A stretch of DNA of 64,000 nt, taken from assembly GCA_036705565.1 (NCBI GenBank), contig JAUBUY010000028.1. The stretch is one strand, 5' to 3'. Each line of letters starts with the position of its first letter. Position 1 is the stretch's first letter. The notes beneath the pieces are model-generated. The model saw nothing but the letters and a program-made list of their open reading frames with translations, did not search any database and was not told where the DNA came from. Origin of the DNA: Microcoleus sp036705565. GTDB taxonomy: Bacteria > Cyanobacteriota > Cyanobacteriia > Cyanobacteriales > Microcoleaceae. Position numbers and translations under genes: made by a program. Below, piece by piece: positions 54,001 through 61,833 of this stretch.

Positions 54001-54906
54001 ATGAAAAATGACTCTTTGGATCTGGTCAAAAGCCTCAGCCCTAGTGCAATGGATCAGATCATGCTATATCTGGCGTTTAGCGCCATGAGAACCAGTGGGC
54101 ACAGGCACGGGGCGTTTCTAGACGCGGCCGCAACGGCGGCTAAGTGTGCCATTTATATGACTTATATTGAGGAAAAAAACAACCTGCGGATGACCGGACA
54201 CTTGCATCACATTGAGCCTAAACGGGTGAAGGTGATTGTTGAAGAAGTCCAGGAAGCTCTGACTCAGGGAAAATTGCTGAAAATGTTAGGTTCCCAAGAA
54301 CCTAGATATTTGATTCAGTTTCCTTATGTCTGGCTGGAACAGTATGGTTGGATGCCGGGACGCCCTCGCATTCCGGGAAACAATTTGACTGTAGATGAAA
54401 AAAAATATCTCGAAGGCAAGATTCCTCCTAATCCGCCAGACGCTCAACTGATCAATTCTTTTCAGTTTATGGAGTTGATCGAGTTTCTGCACAGGCGATC
54501 GCAAGAAGATATGTCTCCAGAAAGACGAATGCCTTTGAGCGAAGCTCTAGCAGAACACATTAAGCGGCGCTTGATCTATTCTGGGACAGTGACTCGCATT
54601 GATTCTCCTTGGGGAATGCCGTTTTATGCCCTCACTCGCGCTACTTACTCTCCGGCAGAGCAGGAAGAGCGGACATTTACTATGGTTGAGGATACGGCTA
54701 GATATTTCCGGCTGATGAAGGATTGGGCGGAAAAACAACCGAAGGTGATGCGAATTATGGAGACTTTGGATATTCCGCCGGAACGGCTCGACCAAGCCCT
54801 TGAGGAATTAGATGAAATTATTCGCAATTGGGCCGATCGCTATCACAAGCGGGGAGAACCGACGATGATTTTACAAATGGTTTTTGGGCCGCAAGACGAC
54901 GCTTAG
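54001..54906 (+). CDS. hetR: heterocyst/pattern differentiation regulator HetR
   Basis: The start at 54001 (MKNDSLDLVKSLSPSAMDQ) aligns with Anabaena HetR (MSND...GPSAMDQ) and gives 301 residues against 299. An in-frame ATG at 53968 behind a ggagg site would add 11. The N-terminal DNA-binding region is near identical (LYLAFSAMRTSGHRHGAFLD), followed by TGHLHHIEPKRVKVIVEEV and LGSQEPRYLIQ. The flap domain is 99-215 and the hood about 217-301. HetR is a DNA-binding dimer that activates differentiation and is inhibited by RGSGR peptides at the hood; Arg224 here matches Anabaena Arg223. In non-heterocystous filaments its target is not settled. A duplicated patX lies upstream. Confidence 0.96.
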   Translation: MKNDSLDLVKSLSPSAMDQIMLYLAFSAMRTSGHRHGAFLDAAATAAKCAIYMTYIEEKNNLRMTGHLHHIEPKRVKVIVEEVQEALTQGKLLKMLGSQEPRYLIQFPYVWLEQYGWMPGRPRIPGNNLTVDEKKYLEGKIPPNPPDAQLINSFQFMELIEFLHRRSQEDMSPERRMPLSEALAEHIKRRLIYSGTVTRIDSPWGMPFYALTRATYSPAEQEERTFTMVEDTARYFRLMKDWAEKQPKVMRIMETLDIPPERLDQALEELDEIIRNWADRYHKRGEPTMILQMVFGPQDDA

Positions 54907-55205
54907 TTTGATTAACTATTAATCATTAGTCATGAGTTGATTGCTTGAGACTAATGACTAATGATTAATAGCTAATAGCCCTGGACGGGGCCACCGGCTT
55001 TTTTTCCAAAAATACTTTGTTATATCATGTCCGATCGAGTGACCGCGATTAAAAGGGCGGGTTTTTGAGATTGTCAATTATTGACAGATATTTTTCGTGA
55101 GGGGAGCCCCTACCGTATTAGGGGTAATCGACCGGACGTAATATTAATCGTTTGAATTCTCGTAAAAAACTAGGTTTCTTGGGGCGCGAATGCGTCCAGG
55201 ATTAA
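54907..55205. other. hetR-DUF92 spacer with nested repeats
   Basis: attagtc-type repeats (54910-54975) follow the hetR stop. Then comes a type A palindromic element (54980-55203) split by the inverted-repeat-bounded element at 55022-55144. No gene is seen. Confidence 0.75.
55022..55144. repeat. inverted-repeat-bounded element, copy 2, nested
   Basis: atatcatgtccg at the left and cggacgtaatat at the right bound 123 bp that match the copy at 14398-14525 in opposite orientation. It sits inside a type A element whose halves are at 54980-55021 and 55145-55203. Confidence 0.75.
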
Positions 55206-56072
55206 CTAAGTTAAAAAAGCTCTCCAGGTCGCAGCTAAAATAATCGCTGCGATCGCTCCTATGAGTGTATTGAAAAAATTTACTACCTCGTTGGTCAGCC
55301 ACTCAAACTTTGATTGCACCGTCGCCCCAATCACGCTCTCGATGTTCGTGGCAATAAAAGCCGCAATAACACAAAAAACAATTCCTGTCAAGTCAATTAA
55401 ACCGACGGCCCAACTCAAAAGCGCAATCAAAATTGAGCCGACAATACCTGCGATCGTTCCTTCCAAACTTACGGCCCCTTCCGTACCCCTAGGTACAGGC
55501 TGCAAGCTGGTAATCAAAAAAGTCCGCGAACCGTAAGCTTTGCCGATTTCGCTGGCGCAGGTATCGGAAAGTTTGGTGCAAAAACTCGCCGCGTAACCCA
55601 GCAATAACAGGGAAATAGCATCTTGTGGCACAGGCATCTTGCCTGTGTCTGCTAAAACAGACATCTTGCCTGTCTCTCCTAAAACAGACATCTCGCCTGT
55701 ATCTCCTAAAATAGATAATGCCAAAACTCCCAAAGCGCAAAAAGTAGCGGTTAAAGCCGAACCCCAGACATTTTCTGGGCCTCTGGCGCCTGAACGCTTT
55801 TCGGCTATGCCTTCTGCTTCTTTTTGGGCTTTGCCGATGCGCGTAACTCCCGATCCGACAAGAAAGTAAAACATCACGACAGCATAGCCTTGCCATCCCA
55901 AACAGCCCCAGATGAGGACGCCCAATACCCAGCCGTGAAATTGCCCAGCAGGAGTGAGCAATTTTTTAGGAGCAATGGTGGCGATCGTGAGTAAAAATGT
56001 ATTTAGGGCGATCGCCACCAACCAAGGATTAGACCAAGATAAATAATTAAAGAACAATTCTGAATTCGGCAT
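55206..56072 (-). CDS. DUF92/TIGR00297 membrane protein (phytyl-phosphate kinase-like)
   Basis: Six or so hydrophobic helices, beginning NPWLVAIALNTFLLTIATIAP, carry the DUF92 pattern, including AASFCTKLSDTCASEIGKAYG and PRGTEGAVSLEGTIAG. Arabidopsis VTE6 of this family phosphorylates phytyl phosphate for tocopherol synthesis, and the cyanobacterial members are thought to act in isoprenoid recycling at the membrane; this is the likely but unproved role. Residues about 121-147 come from three 27-bp repeats and are not part of the normal family. The gene is 11 bp from the divergent VOC gene. Confidence 0.82.
   Translation of the reverse strand: MPNSELFFNYLSWSNPWLVAIALNTFLLTIATIAPKKLLTPAGQFHGWVLGVLIWGCLGWQGYAVVMFYFLVGSGVTRIGKAQKEAEGIAEKRSGARGPENVWGSALTATFCALGVLALSILGDTGEMSVLGETGKMSVLADTGKMPVPQDAISLLLLGYAASFCTKLSDTCASEIGKAYGSRTFLITSLQPVPRGTEGAVSLEGTIAGIVGSILIALLSWAVGLIDLTGIVFCVIAAFIATNIESVIGATVQSKFEWLTNEVVNFFNTLIGAIAAIILAATWRAFLT
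55630..55710 (-). repeat. 3 x 27-bp in-frame repeat in DUF92 gene
   Basis: Units start at 55630, 55657 and 55684 and read acaggcatcttgcctgt or close, plus ten bases. They encode DTGEMSVLG, ETGKMSVLA and DTGKMPVPQ on the minus strand. The palindrome is the one dispersed between genes elsewhere. Confidence 0.95.
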
Positions 56073-56083
56073 TTAGTACCTCC

Positions 56084-56515
56084 ATGAACCAAGTCTTATT
56101 TCATCTTGCCTTTCCCGTGACCGATATTGCCCAAACCAAAGCGTTCTACGTAGACGGGCTCGGCTGCGACCTAGGTCGCGAATCGCCAAATTCTGCGATT
56201 ATGGGCTTGTGCGGCCATCAAATTGTCGCCCACGTCAGCCACGAACCTTTGACGCCTCAGCGAGGCATCTACCCCCGGCATTTTGGGTTAATTTTTACTT
56301 CCGAAGCTGACTGGGAAGCGTTGCTAGAAAAAGCCCAGCAAAACAAGTTAAATTTCTATCAAGAACCGAGACGGCGATTTGTCGGTTTGCCTACAGAACA
56401 CCGTACTTTCTTCTTAGAAGATCCTTTCCACAATATACTTGAGTTCAAGTATTATTGTGAAGCTGAAGCAATTTTTGGTCGCAGCGAATACGCTGAAGTT
56501 GGCGATGCTGTTTGA
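56084..56515 (+). CDS. VOC-superfamily glyoxalase/dioxygenase-like protein
   Basis: This single VOC unit of 143 residues starts MNQVLFHLAFPVTDIAQTKAFY, with a metal His in LFHLAF; RHFGLIF contributes a second His-bearing strand and EFKYYCEAEA at the end of DPFHNILEF gives the Glu. These three positions fit the VOC metal site. Candidate roles are lactoylglutathione lyase-like or dioxygenase activity; the substrate is unknown. It is divergent from the DUF92 gene with an 11-bp gap. Confidence 0.85.
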   Translation: MNQVLFHLAFPVTDIAQTKAFYVDGLGCDLGRESPNSAIMGLCGHQIVAHVSHEPLTPQRGIYPRHFGLIFTSEADWEALLEKAQQNKLNFYQEPRRRFVGLPTEHRTFFLEDPFHNILEFKYYCEAEAIFGRSEYAEVGDAV

Positions 56516-56548
56516 TTGCTGCGCGAAATAACAACCAGTTGCAGCATA

Positions 56549-57001
56549 TCAACTTTCGGATTGAATCAAATCACCTGCTGGTGGATGTCGCCCTATAGCT
56601 TTGTCAGCAGTACGAATATTAATAACTCTTTCTCGATTTAAGACTAATGCTGTAACTGTAGCTCGTCCAATTGTAGTTAAACCAACTATTGATAATCCAT
56701 CCGCCGACCAAATAAAATGTTCGTTCCAGGTATCTAGTCTGGGATTAAACAATGGTACTTCTACACTCGACTGGGTATCTATGGCTGTAGTTTTATCGGA
56801 TTTTTGACGGTTGCAATGAAAGCAAGCTAGTGCCAAATTGTCAATATTGTTACTCCCTTTTTTAGTGAGAGGAATGATGTGCTCGATCGTAAACTCTACA
56901 TACTGCCATTGTTCGGAAGCATGGCAATATTCACACAGACAGTTTGCTCTCTGACGAACTTGATTTTGGATATTCTCAGGAATTTGACGGCGAGCTGACA
57001 T
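56549..57001 (-). CDS. HNH endonuclease family protein
   Basis: At 150 residues, it carries CEYCHASEQ, EFTIEHIIPLTKKGSNNIDN (the first His-His beta-beta-alpha half) and CFHCNRQKSD, a complete HNH motif with two CxxC zinc pairs. It is a nicking/cutting DNA enzyme by fold; phage-like HNH proteins, restriction enzymes and McrA-type proteins are the relatives. It is translated 2 bp after the small protein at 57004-57276, so they are co-transcribed. Confidence 0.88.
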   Translation of the reverse strand: MSARRQIPENIQNQVRQRANCLCEYCHASEQWQYVEFTIEHIIPLTKKGSNNIDNLALACFHCNRQKSDKTTAIDTQSSVEVPLFNPRLDTWNEHFIWSADGLSIVGLTTIGRATVTALVLNRERVINIRTADKAIGRHPPAGDLIQSES

Positions 57002-57003
57002 TT

Positions 57004-57276
57004 CTATACTGTAGGCTGAATCTGGCCCAAGAAAAGATTGCGGACAGTTCGATTGACAAAACTGAGGTAATCGTCGATTTCTTCGTAAAGATTCAGTTCT
57101 TGGTCTTCTTCGGGATTGAGTTGCAAATTTTGTTGTTTTTCCAACAGTTCTTCTATGCGATTTTTGACTGTTGTAGAGGCTCGAAAAATCGGTATTCCTT
57201 CCACTAATTCAATGCGAACGGCTCCTTCTATAGGCAGAGTGTCTCGCAGCTTTTCCAGTTTTGGCAGGACGATCAT
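57004..57276 (-). CDS. small conserved cyanobacterial protein, partner of HNH gene
   Basis: The ATG at 57276 (MIVLPKLEKLRDTLPIEG) gives 90 residues; an earlier ATG would add eight. The chain has VRIELVEGIPIFRASTTV then coiled-coil-like KNRIEELLEKQQNL and an acidic EEDQELNLYEEIDDYLSF. No domain is recognised. The 2-bp gap to the HNH gene suggests a functional pair such as regulator or antitoxin and nuclease; unproved. Confidence 0.7.
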   Translation of the reverse strand: MIVLPKLEKLRDTLPIEGAVRIELVEGIPIFRASTTVKNRIEELLEKQQNLQLNPEEDQELNLYEEIDDYLSFVNRTVRNLFLGQIQPTV

Positions 57277-57421
57277 AATTGTTGATTTTATGGGTGTCAA
57301 TTAAGATTATATCAATAAATTTTAAATCCGTCTAGCTAGACTCGAAAATACCGAAGACCGAACCCCTACTTTTAAAAAAAAATCGAGGTTTTCAAAGCAG
57401 AGCGTTTTACTTTACAGCCAG

Positions 57422-58033
57422 CTATTTATCAATCTTTAATGGTTCTGACAGTGCTTCAGCGACCGCTTTTAAACTGCTGGAATGCCTCGCCATCATGGCA
57501 TGGGCAAAAACCGACAATTTTACTTCTTTGGCAACAGATATTTGGGAACTAGAAGCCGGTACGATGATGAAATCCCAATCTGTCCAAATCGAAGTAAAAT
57601 TGAGCTTTTCCAACAAGGCAGAATCTCGATTTAAATCTTCCAGAAAAGCACTGCCGGGACGCATTTGGATACAGCCTTTTCCCCAGAGAGTGTAAGCCAT
57701 CCAAGTACCGCTGTGAGGAGAAGATATGGCAATAAAGCGCTGCACTCTGTTAATGCCGCCTAACCTTTGCAGGTAGTAGCGAGTTACTAAACCGCCCATG
57801 CTCAATCCTACTATATCTAGATGCTGTTCGGGCGCAAAGGTTTTGTCTATATAATCTGCTATTTGTTGGGCTAATTCGTCTATGCTGGCGTTGCCCCAAT
57901 GGGGCGAGAGATTGAGGGTGTAGACTGACCATCCCAGTTGGGTCAGGTAGGCAGACATTTTGTGAAAAATTCCCGATTTTCTGAAGATTCCGTGAATTAG
58001 CAAGACTGGGTTGCGGCTGAAATTGCTATTCAT
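57422..58033 (-). CDS. alpha/beta-hydrolase lipase (tandem copy 2)
   Basis: VLLIHGIFRKSGIFHKM has the HG oxyanion-loop motif and VGLSMGGLVTRYYLQ the nucleophile elbow GLSMGG (Ser). WDFIIVPASSSQ probably brings the catalytic Asp, with a His in MMARHSSSLKA. No signal peptide or lid region is visible. It belongs to the small triacylglycerol-lipase-like cyanobacterial hydrolases. The upstream gene (58036-58653) is a clear paralogue, 2 bp away, and both are read as one unit. Confidence 0.87.
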   Translation of the reverse strand: MNSNFSRNPVLLIHGIFRKSGIFHKMSAYLTQLGWSVYTLNLSPHWGNASIDELAQQIADYIDKTFAPEQHLDIVGLSMGGLVTRYYLQRLGGINRVQRFIAISSPHSGTWMAYTLWGKGCIQMRPGSAFLEDLNRDSALLEKLNFTSIWTDWDFIIVPASSSQISVAKEVKLSVFAHAMMARHSSSLKAVAEALSEPLKIDK

Positions 58034-58035
58034 TT

Positions 58036-58653
58036 TTAAGTGGGAATTTTATTTTCTATAGGTGCTTTGAGTTCTTCAACTATTGCGTTAATACTTAGGG
58101 GTTCTGTCACCATTTGGCGGTGCAGCAAAACGTTGACTTTAACTTCTTTACCTACTGGCATTTGGGAGCTGTTCGCCGGTACAATCATTATGTCAAATGG
58201 CGTCCACATTGATGTAAAGTTTATGCGTTTGAGCATTGTCACATCTTGATTTAAATCGCGCAGCAAGCCACTATCGGGGCGCATATCCAGGTATCCTGGT
58301 AGGCGTAGGGAATAGGCGGTGAGGGTGCCGTGGTGGGGGGAAGAGAGGGTGATGAAACGCTGTACGCGGTTGATTCCTCCGAGTCGCTGGACGTAGTAGC
58401 GGCTGACGATGCCGCCCATGCTGTAGCCTACTATGTCTAAAGATTGTTCTGGGTCGAAGGTTTCAGAGATGTAGTCTGCGAGTTGCTTGGCGAGTAAGTC
58501 GAGGCCGAGGCTACCGTCGTTGGGGGTGAGGTTGAGGCTGTGGACTGACCATCCAAGTTCGGTGAGGCGGGCGGACATTTTGCTGAAAATCATCTTTGTG
58601 TCCCAGATGCCGTGTATCAGGATGACGGGATTGCGATCGAGCGAACTGTTCAT
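58036..58653 (-). CDS. alpha/beta-hydrolase lipase (tandem copy 1)
   Basis: The start at 58653 (MNSSLDRNPVILIHGIWDTK) mirrors the paralogue (MNSNFSRNPVLLIHG), so an upstream ATG is rejected. VGYSMGGIVSRYYVQRLGG is the serine elbow and TPFDIMIVPANSSQ corresponds to WDFIIVPASSSQ in the partner. The two proteins are similar over their full length, a tandem duplication. The reaction is ester hydrolysis; the substrate is unknown. Confidence 0.87.
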   Translation of the reverse strand: MNSSLDRNPVILIHGIWDTKMIFSKMSARLTELGWSVHSLNLTPNDGSLGLDLLAKQLADYISETFDPEQSLDIVGYSMGGIVSRYYVQRLGGINRVQRFITLSSPHHGTLTAYSLRLPGYLDMRPDSGLLRDLNQDVTMLKRINFTSMWTPFDIMIVPANSSQMPVGKEVKVNVLLHRQMVTEPLSINAIVEELKAPIENKIPT

Positions 58654-58971
58654 TTGAAAAGAAAATTGCTTGCTAATTACAGCATAAATCACTCCCCTAG
58701 GGAGTTTTACCCGTACTAGGACAGCTAGCGAATCGGATCGAGGTACGATCGACAATGAGTGGGAATCCCTAACAAATTCTGAGATACTTTGTAAATAAGT
58801 GCAAAGCAGTGCGAGTATTTATACCTAAAATTTGCTTTGATGAGCTAGCTTAGATACAGCAAAATGTAAATTTTGATTAAGAAATGTAGACAAAAGTTGC
58901 CTTACCTCGTAGTCTAATTTTGTTGACAAGCTTGTAAAAATTTCTCTAAAAGAACAAAAGGAGTAAGTCTA

Positions 58972-59433
58972 ATGTTTGGTTTTATCAAAAATTTCTTCGG
59001 CGGTATTTTCGGCTTTTTCGGCAGACTATTGGGCTTGAAAAAGTCTGAATATTTCCTAGATTTGGGCGAATCTGGAACGAAGGAACCAGCAAAAGTTGCG
59101 CCTGCGAAGGCTGAGCCTGTTGCGATCGCACCGGCAAAAGTTGAGCCTGTTAAGTCTGAGAAGTCTGAGAAGTCTGAACCTGCTAAGAAGGCTAAGGTAG
59201 AGAAAAAGTCTAAGAAAGACAAGGAACCAGTCGCTAGCGTTCCTGCTAATACTCCCGAACCTGCGAAGGTACCTGCGGTTGCAGCAACTAACGGCAAAGT
59301 GCCGAGTCAAGCTGAACCGAATCGGACTTTTGCTCCTAATAATTTAATGCCGACACCAACTGGAAGTCGTCGGAGCCCTGGCCCCAGCATGAACAATTTC
59401 CGGGAAATGGCTCGTCAGGTGAAAACGAAGTAG
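58972..59433 (+). CDS. small Ala/Pro/Lys-rich protein with amphipathic start
   Basis: MFGFIKNFFGGIFGFFGRLL makes a Gly/Phe-rich amphipathic helix, a likely membrane-surface anchor. Residues about 35-110 are a repetitive Lys-Ala-Pro-Glu linker (AKVAPAKAEPVAIAPAKVEP). The end, MNNFREMARQVKTK, is more structured. No known family is recognised; it resembles thylakoid- or septum-associated cyanobacterial proteins of unknown function. ggagtaag precedes the ATG. Confidence 0.7.
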   Translation: MFGFIKNFFGGIFGFFGRLLGLKKSEYFLDLGESGTKEPAKVAPAKAEPVAIAPAKVEPVKSEKSEKSEPAKKAKVEKKSKKDKEPVASVPANTPEPAKVPAVAATNGKVPSQAEPNRTFAPNNLMPTPTGSRRSPGPSMNNFREMARQVKTK

Positions 59434-59537
59434 GAAATTGGGAATTGATAATAGGGAATTGGGCATGGGATAATTCCCAATGCTGGCGTTAACAATTTAA
59501 AAATGGGATTGCTCATTTTTAATTTTAACTATTTGTT

Positions 59538-60695
59538 CTATTCCCTATTTTCTGAGTTTCTGAGGAAGGCTAATCCGCTGTATAGCTGAAAAGCTGAGTC
59601 CCAAGGAGTTTCGGATTTGCGCTCGACTTCTATATGAGATTCGATCTTGCTCAACATATTAGTGTAATCGAGCACTGTCTCGGCAAAGGGCGTAAATTCT
59701 GACCAAACTGTAACGTCAAGCTGGCGATCGAATATTTCCAATAAGTTATTCCAGTTAATTCTGGTGGTACTTTGAGGAATTTGTTGAGAGTTTTTGACTG
59801 TCGATGTTTTGTTTTTCGGGTTCGGTGAAGTGGGAAGTTCGGCTGAAACTTTGGTAAAGTCAACTCCTTGTTGAAATTCGTAACTTTGGTCGCAAATTCG
59901 CAGAATGCAGTTTCTGCTGGGAATGTGTAAGTCACAGATTTGAGCGTAATCTTGCCGGATTTCTCTGTGGCGAAATTGATCCTTTCTTCGGTTGGGCGAG
60001 TAGTCCATGACTTCGATGAACATCGGCAACAAGCCTTCTACTCTTTGGGTAACTTCTGACCAGCTAAATTCGATCGCACCGAGTCGTGAGAGTTTATCTT
60101 TGCAAACAACGGCTGGAGAAGAGAGAGACTGGAAGTGTTGCACTCGGAAGATTTGGATTTTTTGAATATCGCTTAAGGTTGCCCAAAATACGGGAATGCC
60201 GGCGTTGAGGAGTTCTTGACCGTAAATTCGCAGTTCGGCGATGGGGCCAGTTTTGTAGAGTCTCCAGCCACGGCTTTGGATTTGCATCCGGGTGGTGTAG
60301 GCGTCGATTTTAAAGATTCTGCTGATATTTTGTACGACTGCGGCTTTGTTTTCGGGACTCACGGGTTCGAGGATGAGGAGTCCGGGTTCGAGGTTGCTGG
60401 GGTCGTTTTTAGCAGTTTCTATGGCTTGTTGGCGGAGGTTTTGTTGTGCGGTTTCAATCCGTTGAATAGCTTGGCGGGTCTGGGAGACGATTTTGGGGTT
60501 GGTGATGTCGCGGAGTATTTGTTTGTAGGTTGTTTGGGCTTTTTCGAGCTTGTTGGTGAGTTCGTAGTAGCGGGCGATATAGTATTGTACCCACGGATTT
60601 TCGGGGGAGTCTTTTTGTAGTTTTTTGATGAGTTGGGCAGCTTGTTTGTATTCTTTACCATCGAGGGCGGCGACTATTTCTTTGATGTCTGTCAT
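59538..60695 (-). CDS. TPR-like protein of unknown function
   Basis: The first 90 residues form one or two TPR units (AAQLIKKLQKDSPENPWVQYYIARYYELTNKLEKAQTTY in pieces). The rest, to residue 385, is a soluble alpha/beta region with IFRVQHFQSLSSPAVVCKDKL and RNCILRICDQSYEFQ. No catalytic motif is seen. It is a conserved-looking cyanobacterial protein with no assigned role. The start ATG (60695) follows the divergent small gene region. Confidence 0.7.
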   Translation of the reverse strand: MTDIKEIVAALDGKEYKQAAQLIKKLQKDSPENPWVQYYIARYYELTNKLEKAQTTYKQILRDITNPKIVSQTRQAIQRIETAQQNLRQQAIETAKNDPSNLEPGLLILEPVSPENKAAVVQNISRIFKIDAYTTRMQIQSRGWRLYKTGPIAELRIYGQELLNAGIPVFWATLSDIQKIQIFRVQHFQSLSSPAVVCKDKLSRLGAIEFSWSEVTQRVEGLLPMFIEVMDYSPNRRKDQFRHREIRQDYAQICDLHIPSRNCILRICDQSYEFQQGVDFTKVSAELPTSPNPKNKTSTVKNSQQIPQSTTRINWNNLLEIFDRQLDVTVWSEFTPFAETVLDYTNMLSKIESHIEVERKSETPWDSAFQLYSGLAFLRNSENRE

Positions 60696-60790
60696 GGCGA
60701 TTGGGGGAATGGCGTTGTTTCTATCTTGGCTGATGTTTGGGTGGTTTCGCCACTGGTTAAAAAATTTTGCTGTTGTGTTAACTTATAGAT

Positions 60791-61009
60791 ATGATATGCC
60801 GGAAAGAAACAATGGTGGAACAAAAAGTAACTTACACGCTTGAAGTCAATGGTAAGTTTATTATCATTGAAAATGTTCCTGCTAGAGTGTGTGTGGAAAC
60901 GGGAGATCGCTTTTTTTCACCTGAAACTGTGGAACAGTTGCAAAAGATGATTTGGGAAGAGAGAAAGCCTATTAGGGTGATTAAAACACCTGTTTTTGAG
61001 TTTGCTTAG
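60791..61009 (+). CDS. YgiT-type zinc-finger-like protein, degenerate
   Basis: Residues 8-72 (MVEQKVTYTLEVNGKFIIIE, ARVCVETGDRFFSPETVEQL) match the YgiT/MqsA-like antitoxin domain of cyanobacteria. The usual N-terminal CxxCG pair is replaced by MICRKETM, so the zinc site looks half lost. No toxin gene is adjacent. The start is uncertain; ATG 60812 (MVEQ) would drop the remnant. Confidence 0.65.
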   Translation: MICRKETMVEQKVTYTLEVNGKFIIIENVPARVCVETGDRFFSPETVEQLQKMIWEERKPIRVIKTPVFEFA

Positions 61010-61027
61010 CACTTGGTTTAAATTGAG

Positions 61028-61780
61028 TTAAAGCTGATTGGAATTAACGCTTAATGTGTAAGTACCTTTGCTTGTGCGATCGCCTCCTTTAACAACTATT
61101 TTATAAGTGCCGTTACTAGGCAATTTTACGGTGAGTTGAGACTCTCGGCGATTCTGGGAGTTGCCTGTTTTTTGGGCAATATTTTTGCCGCTGGTGTCGA
61201 ACAGTGTTATGTTGTGGTCGAATGCTCTGCTTTTGAGGTCGATCGTCATAGATTGACCTGCGCGTCCTTGAAAGGTGTGTTCGCTCTTGTCGCCGTCTTT
61301 GAGGGTTCCCCGCTGCTGTAGGAGGGAAAGGGATGTGAGTTTTGGTCGATCGACATTGCTCAATTCTAAGCCGTAATTGGTCATGGGTACATCGAGGCCA
61401 TTTCCGTTTCTGACTGCGATGATAAAGGCTGTTTTGTTGTTGGGGTCTCGGACTATTTTGTCAATAAATTGGGATTGTATTTGTTTTGCTGTTAGAGGTT
61501 TAGGTTGGTTGAAGTTGGGTTGTGAGGTACAGAAAAGCACGGATCCGTCTAGATAGCGGGCGGCGTAGAACCAATAGTTTTGACCGTTAGTTGTAAATTC
61601 GTTTCTGCTAAAGATAGTGAATCTTTCAAGTTGCGGTAATTGCTGGTTGCTCTGGCAATTTTTATCGATGTATATTTCGTTGGCTGATGGCTGTCGCTGG
61701 GCGAAAACTGCTGGGACGGTGGTGGTGACAATTGCTGAGATGAGGGTGAGGGTGAGGGGGAAGGGCGATCGGGTTTTCAT
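61028..61780 (-). CDS. secreted protein with PPC-like beta domain
   Basis: A signal peptide (FPLTLTLISAIVTTTVPAVFA) opens the 250-residue protein. The last 100 residues read FQGRAGQSMTIDLKSRAFDH, ITLFDTSGKNIAQKTGN and GTYKIVVKGGDRTSKGTYTL, the bacterial pre-peptidase C-terminal (PPC) beta-sandwich. The middle domain is unknown. It is probably periplasmic or exported. Confidence 0.75.
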   Translation of the reverse strand: MKTRSPFPLTLTLISAIVTTTVPAVFAQRQPSANEIYIDKNCQSNQQLPQLERFTIFSRNEFTTNGQNYWFYAARYLDGSVLFCTSQPNFNQPKPLTAKQIQSQFIDKIVRDPNNKTAFIIAVRNGNGLDVPMTNYGLELSNVDRPKLTSLSLLQQRGTLKDGDKSEHTFQGRAGQSMTIDLKSRAFDHNITLFDTSGKNIAQKTGNSQNRRESQLTVKLPSNGTYKIVVKGGDRTSKGTYTLSVNSNQL

Positions 61781-61833
61781 AAATACTTGTTTCTATTTAT
61801 TGTTGTCAGGTATTGTACGCTGTACTTCCTATT

